DNA from: Candidatus Zixiibacteriota bacterium
GTDB taxonomy: Bacteria; Zixibacteria; MSB-5A5; GN15; JACZUZ01
DNA length: 7,676 nt
Reading direction: 5' to 3'
Assembly: GCA_022572905.1 (NCBI GenBank)
Contig: JACZUZ010000078.1
Location: 1 to 7,676, forward strand
The notes beneath the pieces were generated by a model. It worked only from the letters and a program-made list of their open reading frames with translations, ran no database searches and was not told the DNA's origin. Shown here one piece after another: positions 1 to 5,547 of this stretch (position 1 is the stretch's first letter; the number at the start of each line of letters is the position of its first letter). The position numbers and the translations under genes are program-made.

Positions 1-772
1 TCTCTATTGCTTTTCCAGAGAGAACAGCGTGCGTGCAAACCGCATAAATTTCCTTGGCGCCGCGCGCTTTCATTTCATGAGCCGCTTCGGTTAGCGTTCC
101 GGCGGTGTCAACCATATCGTCGCGGATAATAACGTTACGGCCTTCCACTTCACCAATGATATTCATTACTTCAGCTTCGTTTGGTCGAGGGCGGCGTTTG
201 TCGACAATGACCATTTCGGTGTCAAAATATTCCGCCATGGCGCGAACCATTTTCATCGAGCCGATATCAGGAGTAACAATTACAGGGTCGTCTATTTTAA
301 GATCAAGGGTGGATTGATTTAGCAACCCGCTGGCGTAAAGATGGTCGTGCGGAATATCGAAAAAGCCCTGAATTTGCGCGGCGTGAAGATCCATAGTTAT
401 CACTCGATCCGCGCCTGCTGTTGTGATCAGATTTGCCACAAGCTTCGCTCCAATGGCGACTCTTGGTTTGTCTTTCCTGTCCTGACGCGAATATCCATAA
501 TACGGGATGACCGCCGTAATTCTACCTGCTGAGGCGCGTCGCGAAGCTTCAATAAGAAGAAGCAACTCCATCATGTGTTCGGCGGGCGGGTTAGTTGGCT
601 GAATTATGAATAAATCAGCGCCGCGCACATTGTCATCAATTTGAACAAACACTTCACCATCGGAAAATTTTCTAACTTCACAAGCGCATAGATCGATACC
701 CAGATAACGAGCGATTTCACTGGCAAGAGGGAGATTTGAATTGCCGGATATTAGTTTGAGATTGGGATTCAC
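1..772 (-). CDS. prs: Ribose-phosphate pyrophosphokinase (PRPP synthetase), 3' end missing
   Basis: Cytoplasmic enzyme that transfers pyrophosphate from ATP to ribose 5-phosphate to make PRPP for nucleotide, His and Trp synthesis. The visible 257 residues (a full protein is about 310-320) show the N-terminal LKLISGNSN, FSDGEV near 36-41, the flexible catalytic-loop region YGYSRQDRK near 92-100, MDLHAAQIQGFF near 127-138, DKRRPRPN near 191-198 and the PRPP-binding loop DDMVDTAGT near 218-226. The gene runs off the left edge in the middle of the second domain. I chose the GTG at 772 because it places the conserved LKLISGN start at the usual distance; an in-frame GTG at 832, just after an in-frame TGA, would add 20 residues and cannot be excluded. 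Neither start has a strong ribosome binding site. It lies directly downstream of tRNA-Gln and ispE on the same strand, so cotranscription is likely. Confidence 0.96.
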   Translation of the reverse strand, partial: MNPNLKLISGNSNLPLASEIARYLGIDLCACEVRKFSDGEVFVQIDDNVRGADLFIIQPTNPPAEHMMELLLLIEASRRASAGRITAVIPYYGYSRQDRKDKPRVAIGAKLVANLITTAGADRVITMDLHAAQIQGFFDIPHDHLYASGLLNQSTLDLKIDDPVIVTPDIGSMKMVRAMAEYFDTEMVIVDKRRPRPNEAEVMNIIGEVEGRNVIIRDDMVDTAGTLTEAAHEMKARGAKEIYAVCTHAVLSGKAIE

Positions 773-877
773 TTTTTGGGTTGCCTGGGGGCTTCGGGCC
801 GCCAGATTAAGAGTTGTTTTGCTGGTATTCACGGTATGCTTTCACTGTCGCTCCGTCCGGGAATCGTGTCGAAAATC

Positions 878-952
878 TGGCTGGGGCGCCAGGATTCGAA
901 CCTGGGAATGCGAGATCCAAAATCTCGTGTCTTACCACTTGACGACGCCCCA
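878..952 (-). tRNA. tRNA-Gln, anticodon TTG
   Basis: A complete cloverleaf can be read on the minus strand. The acceptor stem pairs TGGGGCG with CGCCCCA, followed by discriminator G and an encoded CCA end. The D arm has a short GTC/GAC stem, the anticodon arm pairs CGAGA with TCTCG around the loop TTTTGGA (anticodon TTG, reading CAA), and the T arm pairs CCAGG with CCTGG around TTCGAAT. The anticodon assigns glutamine. It sits about 56 bp after the ispE stop and about 105 bp before the chosen prs start, all on the same strand, and so would be cut from a shared transcript or have its own promoter; no clear promoter was seen in the short upstream gap. Confidence 0.97.
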
Positions 953-1008
953 GTTAAGATTTCTTGAATAATCTGGAGGTGTACGGAGATTGTTTTTCTT
1001 TTTCGGTT

Positions 1009-1932
1009 TTATTCTAGATAGGGAAGGGACACCGGTTTTGCTTCGAACACTTGCCAGCCCCGCTCTCTCAATTTTCCGGTTCCTTCAAGAGACCCGGAAA
1101 GCGGGAAGATTCCATAAACCGCTGAACCAGAACCACTTAGTCTTTCAATTTCAGAGCCAAGCTCTTTTAGATTCCTCTTTATTGATCTGATTTCAGAGCC
1201 AAGCTCCAACCAATCATTCGGTCTTTCTTGCGGTGGTTCGAACAATTCCTCAAAGTCATTGCCAACCATTTTCAGCCCCTCCAGCATACTCTCCAGAGAG
1301 GCGAAGCCCCTAAACTTAGCTTGGGATGGCTGGACTGTCAAGGCTTTCTTGTGTCGTCGCTTAAGTGACCCGTATGCTTGCGCCGTGGAAACGGAGCCAA
1401 GCGGCCTCACCACCAGGATTTGGTAATCGGTGGGTAAGTTGATATTCTCGATAATTTCTCCTCTCCCGCTAGCTTGAGCGCTTCCCGCGGAAAAGAAAAA
1501 GGGAACATCCGAACCCAGACGGGCCCCCATAGAGTCTAATTCCGACTTCTTTAAGTCTATGCCAAACAATCGATTAATGCCAATCAGAGTCGCGGCCGCG
1601 TCGCTAGAGCCGCCGCCCAGTCCCGCTCCGGCGGGGATAATCTTTTCAAGCGAAATTCTCACTTTGGGAATATCCGATTTGAACTTGCGAATAACCCCGA
1701 CAGCGCGCAACACAAGATTATCCTCCAACGGGGACTGTCCTAATTCGTTTGCGGCAGGCCCGCTAATTTCTAGAATATCCTCGTCGGCGCCAGATGCGGA
1801 AATTTCAAGCCTGTCGCAGAGGGAAATTGCCTGAATTAGAGTTTCGATTTCATGATATCCGTCAGCACGCCGGGGTCCGACTTTAAGCGAGAGATTGATT
1901 TTGGCGGGCGCGTTTATTCGAATAGTGTCCAT
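1009..1932 (-). CDS. ispE: 4-diphosphocytidyl-2-C-methyl-D-erythritol kinase
   Basis: A GHMP-superfamily kinase of the cytoplasmic MEP pathway that phosphorylates CDP-methylerythritol with ATP on the way to isopentenyl diphosphate. The 307 residues are slightly longer than the usual 280-290. Visible motifs are APAKINLSL at 8-16 (the catalytic Lys is K11), the glycine-rich ATP loop PAGAGLGGGSSDAA at about 100-113, GSDVPFF at 140-146 with the catalytic Asp D142, and the third GHMP motif LSGSGSAVYGIF at about 265-276. The ATG start gives the family's standard N-terminus and has only a weak GAAG-type site upstream. The gene begins a minus-strand run ispE, tRNA-Gln, prs, and faces a divergent region shared with the yceI-like gene. 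It carries the key residues I checked and looks functional. Confidence 0.97.
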   Translation of the reverse strand: MDTIRINAPAKINLSLKVGPRRADGYHEIETLIQAISLCDRLEISASGADEDILEISGPAANELGQSPLEDNLVLRAVGVIRKFKSDIPKVRISLEKIIPAGAGLGGGSSDAAATLIGINRLFGIDLKKSELDSMGARLGSDVPFFFSAGSAQASGRGEIIENINLPTDYQILVVRPLGSVSTAQAYGSLKRRHKKALTVQPSQAKFRGFASLESMLEGLKMVGNDFEELFEPPQERPNDWLELGSEIRSIKRNLKELGSEIERLSGSGSAVYGIFPLSGSLEGTGKLRERGWQVFEAKPVSLPYLE

Positions 1933-2197
1933 ACTTCAACTTCGTCTCAAGCGCGAACCCGGTCAAGACCCGTCTCACATATTGGTCTCGCGAACAGGTA
2001 ATTATCCTGCCCGAATCCGGGAGGAACTTCGGGCGAGTAAAGATCATTATGAAGTAGTGAGAGCCTTCGAGCTTATATTCAGGCAAAATAATTGACTGGC
2101 TAAAATCGTCGAAGATGTATAAATAATGCCAAATGAAAGATATCAATTCAGGCGCTATCATTGACTTCTGACATGAAGTCCGGGATACGAAGTCCAA
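1933..2197. promoter_or_regulatory. Divergent control region between ispE and the yceI-like gene
   Basis: This 265-bp gap contains no convincing gene and must hold the promoters for both directions. A perfect 7-bp inverted repeat, GCCCGAA at 2009-2015 and TTCGGGC at 2028-2034, lies in the middle and could be an operator or a short hairpin. On the plus strand TTGACT at 2092-2097 with TATAAA at 2118-2123 resembles a promoter, but the 20-bp spacing is long. A second candidate is TTGACT at 2161-2166 with the poor hexamer GATACG at 2184-2189 (17-bp spacer). GAAGTC half-sites and a duplicated start segment next to the yceI start are listed separately. No good promoter for ispE could be picked out by eye. 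Confidence 0.5.
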
Positions 2198-2213
2198 ATG
2201 AAAGAGATCAATT
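2129..2213 (+). repeat. Duplicated 20-bp segment containing the yceI start codon
   Basis: The segment CCAAATGAAAGATATCAATT at 2129-2148 recurs at 2194-2213 with one change (GATATC to GAGATC), 65 bp apart. The second copy contains the ATG used for the yceI-like gene (encoding MKEIN), and the first encodes MKDIN followed by eight codons and a TGA at 2169-2171. Neither copy has a recognisable Shine-Dalgarno sequence. It may be a partial duplication of the gene start or a binding-site repeat. Confidence 0.6.
2163..2195. promoter_or_regulatory. Cluster of three GAAGTC half-sites upstream of yceI
   Basis: GACTTC at 2163-2168 and GAAGTC at 2175-2180 form a perfect 6-bp inverted repeat with a 6-bp gap. 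A third copy in direct orientation, GAAGTCC at 2189-2195, repeats the second at a 14-bp period and ends three bases before the ATG. The cluster overlaps a possible TTGACT -35 element at 2161-2166. The arrangement suits a regulator operator, but no regulator is identifiable and short repeats can arise by chance. Confidence 0.35.
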
Positions 2214-2875
2214 ATCAAGTTCAAGGCTACCGGAAGACGTTGAAACGTCTTACGGTAGCCACCGCACTGACTATGTCGGCGCTCTCCCCCGCTTCATATG
2301 GTGGTACGATTGATTTCAAGGTAGTGAAGTTCGATGATAATCTCGTGCGTTTTGAGTCAACCGCAAGGCTCGAATTTGTCGCCGGGGAAACTAAGGACAT
2401 CAGCGGGGAAATCAGGTTTGATCCACATGATCTCACTGCCGACCTGAGCGGAACGCTCTCTGTGAACCTGAGAACTCTCAAGACCGGGATTGAGCTTCGC
2501 GACGAACATATGCGGGAGCGACACCTCCATACTCGCGAATTCCCTCTGGCGAAATTTGACCTGGCCAGCGTTGAAGGACTCCCCAAAGACATCACGATAT
2601 CAGACTCAGCTCAGGCGGCGACTTTCAAAGGGGAATTCACTATTCACGGTGTAACCCGCGAAATTGAAGCGACAGGAAATATTCGCTACAGTCGGGTAAA
2701 TTCCGTTCTCGAAAATACGTTTCTCGGTGATTCGTTATTTATCAACGTGAAATTTCAAATACGTCTCGACGATTACGAAATTCCCCGCCCTCGCGCTCTG
2801 TTTTTCAAGCTCGCCGAAACAATCGAAATAGAGGTCAACGCCGCTCTGCTGGCTACAGACAAGAGCGCCAGTTGA
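2198..2875 (+). CDS. YceI-family protein with N-terminal signal peptide
   Basis: The 225-residue protein begins with a positively charged segment (YRKTLKRL at about 11-18) and a hydrophobic stretch to about residue 30, ending in SPASYGG, which reads as a Sec signal peptide. Export to the periplasm or envelope is therefore likely. From about residue 50 to 215 it matches the YceI lipocalin-like barrel: VRFESTARL, SGEIRFDPHDL, LSVNLRTLKTGIELRDEHMR at 88-106, EFPLAKFDL, and FTIHGVTREIEATGNI at about 147-162. Known YceI proteins bind polyisoprenoid chains; the ligand here is unknown. The extension ahead of the charged region is odd, but no better start exists: the ATG at 2273 would remove the signal peptide. 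There is no Shine-Dalgarno sequence before the ATG. The next gene begins 105 bp downstream with its own good ribosome site. Confidence 0.88.
   Translation: MKEINYQVQGYRKTLKRLTVATALTMSALSPASYGGTIDFKVVKFDDNLVRFESTARLEFVAGETKDISGEIRFDPHDLTADLSGTLSVNLRTLKTGIELRDEHMRERHLHTREFPLAKFDLASVEGLPKDITISDSAQAATFKGEFTIHGVTREIEATGNIRYSRVNSVLENTFLGDSLFINVKFQIRLDDYEIPRPRALFFKLAETIEIEVNAALLATDKSAS
2225..2260 (+). other. Hairpin with 16-bp arms inside the yceI signal-peptide codons
   Basis: GGCTACCGGAAGACGT at 2225-2240 and ACGTCTTACGGTAGCC at 2245-2260 are reverse complements at 15 of 16 positions and flank the 4-base loop TGAA. In RNA this would be a very stable stem-loop about 27 bases after the start codon. 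It encodes GYRKTLKRLTVA, the charged part of the signal peptide. No T-run follows, so it is not an intrinsic terminator. Confidence 0.75.
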
Positions 2876-2980
2876 TAACCTCTCTGCACATCCTTTTTTG
2901 CCCTCATACACGGAAGTCTATTCGTCGATAACTCTATCGGACAGACTATTGTATATTAGCAAAGGGATATTGGAGCGGGC

Positions 2981-3595
2981 ATGAGCATTTGGATAATTAT
3001 AGTTGTTTCACTCGCGCTGGTCTTGATTGCCGCGTTAACTGTTCCCGTATATCTGAAATTCCATATCTCTTCAGATAGACGCCTTCTTACAATCAAGTAT
3101 GGCAGGATTCGGATCAAACGCTTCGGCAGCCTCGACATGGCTTCCGAAATCCCAAAATCGGCTCCAAAACTGGGCGAAGATAAGTCTGAAAAGCCCTCAA
3201 AACGGGATTCTTGGACACTATTCCGATTCGAGAAATTGGCTCGATTGAAGAAGTGGGCCGCTCTGGCTCCTCAGATTACGAGACCTGTCGCGAATCTTAT
3301 CTGGCGAATATTGCGTAATATGAAAGTGGAAAGCCTGCGCGGTGAAGTAGCCGGAGGATTCTCAGACCCCGCGCTGACCGGGATTATGCTGGGTTGGTCG
3401 AGCGCAATTCTGGGCGCAGTACCCGCTTTGGGGAGAAATATCTCAATAAAGCCGGATTTTGACGCCGAAAAAATCCACTATGAGGCGTCAGGAATGATTC
3501 GTCTTAACCCACTTAAAGTGACCGGATCGTTATTGAGATTTTTGATCGAGGCGCCGTTATTTCGAATAATAAAGCTCACTCTAACAAGAGGCTAA
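2981..3595 (+). CDS. DUF2953-family membrane protein (YtfI-like)
   Basis: The function is unknown. The 204 residues begin with one strong transmembrane helix (about 3-24, WIIIVVSLALVLIAALTVPV), followed by a basic segment, a charged linker rich in Lys/Glu (about 55-80) and a C-terminal domain with GGFSDPALTGIMLGWSSAIL at 125-144 and a PDF motif at 158-160, which fits the DUF2953 family. The domain would be tethered to the inner membrane; its side is not clear from the sequence. The ATG is preceded by GGAG at 2972-2975 with 5-base spacing. The gerW-like gene starts 41 bp after the stop, so the two are probably an operon; the same pair, ytfI-ytfJ, is found in Bacillus. Family assignment is by recognition of the motif and the neighbour, not by a search. 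Confidence 0.72.
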   Translation: MSIWIIIVVSLALVLIAALTVPVYLKFHISSDRRLLTIKYGRIRIKRFGSLDMASEIPKSAPKLGEDKSEKPSKRDSWTLFRFEKLARLKKWAALAPQITRPVANLIWRILRNMKVESLRGEVAGGFSDPALTGIMLGWSSAILGAVPALGRNISIKPDFDAEKIHYEASGMIRLNPLKVTGSLLRFLIEAPLFRIIKLTLTRG

Positions 3596-3636
3596 AAGGA
3601 TTTTGGCCGATCTATTAACAGGAGGTTTTAACCAAA

Positions 3637-4074
3637 ATGGCTAACAATGTCACCGAAATAATCCGCGGAGTTGTGGAAGAGCTAAAGCAAATAGCTCGCA
3701 CCGAATCTATTGTGGGAGAGCCGATTACGATTGGCAATAAAACTCTCGTTCCTATCGTTCGCATCACCGTTGGCTTTGGAGCCGGTGGGGGTGAAGGAAG
3801 CGATGACAAAAGTCGCTCCGGATTTGGCGGAGGGGGTGGCGGAGGAGCCAAAGTTGAACCAGCCGCTTTTATCGTTATGGACGATTCGGGTATTTCGCTA
3901 CTGCCGGTCAAACCGGGCGCGATAGATTCACTCGTGGAGGCTATTCCTGCGCTGATTGGCAAACTCGGAAAGCTGAAGACTAAGCTGTCCTCCGCCAAAA
4001 CATCAGAGTCGTCCTCAGAATCGTCATCAGAATCCGAAACTTCTCAAGCGTCAGACGCTGACTCAGAAGACTAG
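3637..4074 (+). CDS. GerW/YtfJ-family protein
   Basis: This 145-residue soluble protein matches the family of Bacillus YtfJ (GerW), which is needed there for normal spore germination; homologues are common in non-sporulating bacteria, where the role is unknown. Visible features are an N-terminal helix (VTEIIRGVVEELKQIAR, 5-21), VGEPITIGNKTLVPIVRITVG at about 26-46, the hallmark glycine-rich segments GFGAGGGEG and GFGGGGGGG (46-70), and PAAFIVMDDSGISLLPV at 75-91. The last 25 residues are a low-complexity Ser/Glu/Asp tail encoded partly by 12-bp repeats. Translation is backed by a perfect AGGAGG at 3620-3625. It follows the DUF2953 gene by 41 bp, a pairing conserved with Bacillus ytfI-ytfJ. 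No sporulation gene is visible in the window, so a germination role should not be assumed. Confidence 0.9.
   Translation: MANNVTEIIRGVVEELKQIARTESIVGEPITIGNKTLVPIVRITVGFGAGGGEGSDDKSRSGFGGGGGGGAKVEPAAFIVMDDSGISLLPVKPGAIDSLVEAIPALIGKLGKLKTKLSSAKTSESSSESSSESETSQASDADSED
4003..4038 (+). repeat. Three imperfect 12-bp tandem repeats in the gerW 3' end
   Basis: Units TCAGAGTCGTCC, TCAGAATCGTCA and TCAGAATCCGAA follow each other without gaps and encode the acidic Ser-rich tail (ESSS, ESSS, ESET in the reading frame). Such repeats can change copy number by slippage without breaking the frame. Confidence 0.7.
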
Positions 4075-4231
4075 TTATCCGTCATGATCCAGTCGTAATT
4101 CTGTCGTAACTCTGCTAAAACATAGGAATTAAGCGGATTTCCAACTCCAATTATCCAATTATTCGCAGAATCCTCGGTTAATATTCTTCTTGCCAGTGAT
4201 TTTCCGGTATCTCCTACATCGCCAGGGAATC

Positions 4232-4260
4232 TTGATATAGTATTGTATGCGACCTATATT
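4232..4260 (+). promoter_or_regulatory. Sigma70-type promoter for the yajC operon
   Basis: TTGATA at 4232-4237 and TATATT at 4255-4260 are separated by exactly 17 bp and each differs from consensus at one position. It is the best-looking promoter in the window and points at yajC, def, fmt and rng. The transcription start would be near 4267. It is read by eye only. Confidence 0.55.
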
Positions 4261-4365
4261 GGTCTCAGTTAGGCGACTCGCCGGGCTGAATATTTCGAGT
4301 TGAAACTTTCGTCCGGGTTGAGTTTTGGTCTGTTCATTTTTTGAACTGTAATGTCGATATAGTGG

Positions 4366-4396
4366 AAGGAGGATAAGAGAAACCGGTAGTTTCTCT
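4366..4396 (+). promoter_or_regulatory. Shine-Dalgarno followed by a hairpin, upstream of yajC start
   Basis: AAGGAGG at 4366-4372 is a near-perfect ribosome site, but the yajC ATG is 38 bases further on. Between them AGAGAAAC (4376-4383) and GTTTCTCT (4389-4396) form a perfect 8-bp stem with the loop CGGTA. Folding would remove 21 bases and leave about 17 bases between site and start. A TAG in the yajC frame at 4387-4389 rules out a start nearer the site, and the ATG itself has no other ribosome site. Confidence 0.55.
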
Positions 4397-4410
4397 GTCC
4401 GCAGCGTTTT

Positions 4411-4755
4411 ATGGGAGTAAACACGATTATTGATTTGATTTCCAGACCGATGATTGCCATGACTGGCCAGCCGGGCGACGCATCCGGCGGATCGTTCATA
4501 GCGCAATTTGGAGTCTTTATTCCGATTCTGTTGTTGATGTATCTCCTGATGATACGTCCTCAGCAGAAAAAACAGAAAAAACACAAGAAAATGCTCGAAG
4601 AACTAAAGAAGGGAGACCGCATTGTCACTTCGGGTGGATTATTTGGAAACATTTTCGCATTCAACGACCAGCGCGCGTCGGTGATACTGAAAGTCGGTGG
4701 TGAAGTTAAACTGGAAGTTCTAAAGAGTTCCATATCCGGTAAGGTTCAGGATTAG
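4411..4755 (+). CDS. yajC: Preprotein translocase accessory subunit YajC
   Basis: A small inner-membrane protein that joins SecDF in the Sec holotranslocon; it is usually dispensable. The 114 residues have the family layout: a short N-terminal segment, one transmembrane helix at about 33-48 (FGVFIPILLLMYLLMI), then the signature RPQQKKQKKHKKML at 49-62 and KKGDRIVTSGGLFGNI at about 66-81 in the cytoplasmic domain. The ATG is taken because an in-frame stop lies just upstream; a second ATG at 4450 would also keep the helix but has no ribosome site. The usual partners secD and secF are not next to it; def follows after about 115 bp. Confidence 0.93.
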   Translation: MGVNTIIDLISRPMIAMTGQPGDASGGSFIAQFGVFIPILLLMYLLMIRPQQKKQKKHKKMLEELKKGDRIVTSGGLFGNIFAFNDQRASVILKVGGEVKLEVLKSSISGKVQD

Positions 4756-4870
4756 TTAAAAATGGTTCGCGCCAGGTTTTGCGAAGATTTAACTTGGTTA
4801 AGGAAGGCCCCGGAATTCTAAAAGAAGAAAAAATTGCGGGGTAAGAAAAGCATTGTTTGAAGGAGTAGCG

Positions 4871-5380
4871 GTGGCTACGAAACCGATCGTCCTATATGGC
4901 GACCCGGTATTACGGGAAAAATCAGAGCCGATTGAGAAAATCGACAGCGAGATAAAAAATTTAGTGGCAGACATGATCGCCACTCTAAGGAAAGCTGAAG
5001 GGTTGGGGCTGGCTGCCAATCAAGTTGGCGTGGCCAAACGTGTCTTTATAATAGAAACGTCCATGATTGATGGAAGCGACGAAATGCTCGTGTGCATCAA
5101 CCCTGAGATTACCGAGACCTCCGGTGAGGTGGAGTACGAAGAAGGATGCCTTTCATTCCCGGGCATCTTCGAAAGAGTAACTCGACCCGCGGAAGCTGTC
5201 TTGAGAGCTACTGACCTGGATGGAATTAAATTTGAAAGACGAGCCGACGGATTATTTGCTCGAGCGCTATTGCATGAATTAGACCATCTTAATGGAAAGC
5301 TTTTTATCGATCATCTTTCATCTCTTTCCCGTCAATTGATTAGCAAAAAACTCAAGAAACTACGTTCAGAAGCCGCGTGA
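4871..5380 (+). CDS. def: Peptide deformylase
   Basis: Metalloenzyme that removes the N-formyl group from nascent proteins in the cytoplasm, undoing the modification made by Fmt on the initiator tRNA. The 169-residue product carries all three active-site motifs: GLGLAANQ at 44-51, EGCLS at 91-95 with the metal-binding Cys93, and HELDH at 135-139 with the two metal-binding His and the catalytic Glu136. Length is normal. The start is GTG at 4871, set by AAGGAG at 4860-4865 with 5-base spacing; an upstream in-frame TTG at 4853 would put that ribosome site inside the gene. It precedes fmt, a very common pairing in bacteria, although here 167 bp with a hairpin separates them. Confidence 0.97.
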   Translation: MATKPIVLYGDPVLREKSEPIEKIDSEIKNLVADMIATLRKAEGLGLAANQVGVAKRVFIIETSMIDGSDEMLVCINPEITETSGEVEYEEGCLSFPGIFERVTRPAEAVLRATDLDGIKFERRADGLFARALLHELDHLNGKLFIDHLSSLSRQLISKKLKKLRSEAA

Positions 5381-5463
5381 ACACATCTGGATAGTTTCGA
5401 ATTTTCGCTACCGCAAGATATTCCTTCTACATCATTTCGATCACGCTTCGCATATTGGCGAAC

Positions 5464-5490
5464 TTCAACGAGAGTATACTCTCTGTTGAA
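5464..5490 (+). promoter_or_regulatory. Long hairpin / palindrome between def and fmt
   Basis: TTCAACGAGAG at 5464-5474 pairs with CTCTC(T)GTTGAA at 5479-5490, giving 11 base pairs with one bulged T and a TATA loop. Its core GAGAGTATACTCTC is a perfect 14-bp palindrome. No T-run follows, so an ordinary intrinsic terminator is unlikely; a protein-binding operator, an RNA processing site or an mRNA-stabilising stem are possible. It is the main structure in the 167-bp gap. Confidence 0.6.
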
Positions 5491-5547
5491 TGTCATATTG
5501 ATGTAATAGCCAACAGCGCAGAGTGTGAATTAAAGAAATGAGGGGAA

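Larger units (their letters stand above)
4075..4410 (+). promoter_or_regulatory. 336-bp untranslated stretch and leader region before yajC
   Basis: I see no gene here. The left part holds short tandem duplications: an 11-bp unit GTCGTAATTCT/GTCGTAACTCT at 4092-4113 and a perfect 8-bp unit CCAATTAT twice at 4147-4162. No hairpin with T-run terminates the gerW transcript. The right part has a promoter (listed separately), a weak 7-bp stem at 4274-4280/4296-4302, a small GTTCA/TGAAC hairpin at 4332-4346, and a strong AAGGAGG plus hairpin close to yajC. If the promoter is used, the yajC message would have a leader of roughly 140 bases. Confidence 0.55.

Noticed and set aside
741..971. Plus-strand ORFs over the tRNA-Gln and prs start
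   Set aside because: They run antisense across a tRNA gene and a conserved protein start and have no independent support.
1883..2224. 113-codon minus-strand ORF across the divergent region
   Set aside because: It overlaps the 5' end of ispE in another frame, has no recognisable domain or ribosome site, and occupies the promoter region needed by both flanking genes.
2876..2980. TATATT at 2952-2957 as a promoter for the DUF2953 gene
   Set aside because: The -10-like hexamer has no acceptable -35 element 15-19 bp upstream, so I did not call it.
4075..4231. Short tandem repeats after gerW as a CRISPR-like or mobile-element remnant
   Set aside because: Only two units of 8 and 11 bp each, with no spacers, inverted ends or target-site duplication.
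1979..4266. An 11-bp match ATATTGGTCTC in two intergenic regions (about 1979-1989 and 4256-4266)
   Set aside because: Flanking bases do not match, and a single shared 11-mer in this length is weak evidence for a common regulatory site.
4159..4584. 141-codon minus-strand ORF upstream of and over yajC
   Set aside because: Its start lies inside the yajC coding sequence and its translation is a low-complexity antisense product without family features.
4762..4821. 19-codon ORF between yajC and def
   Set aside because: There is no ribosome site, and the length is what chance would give in a 115-bp gap.
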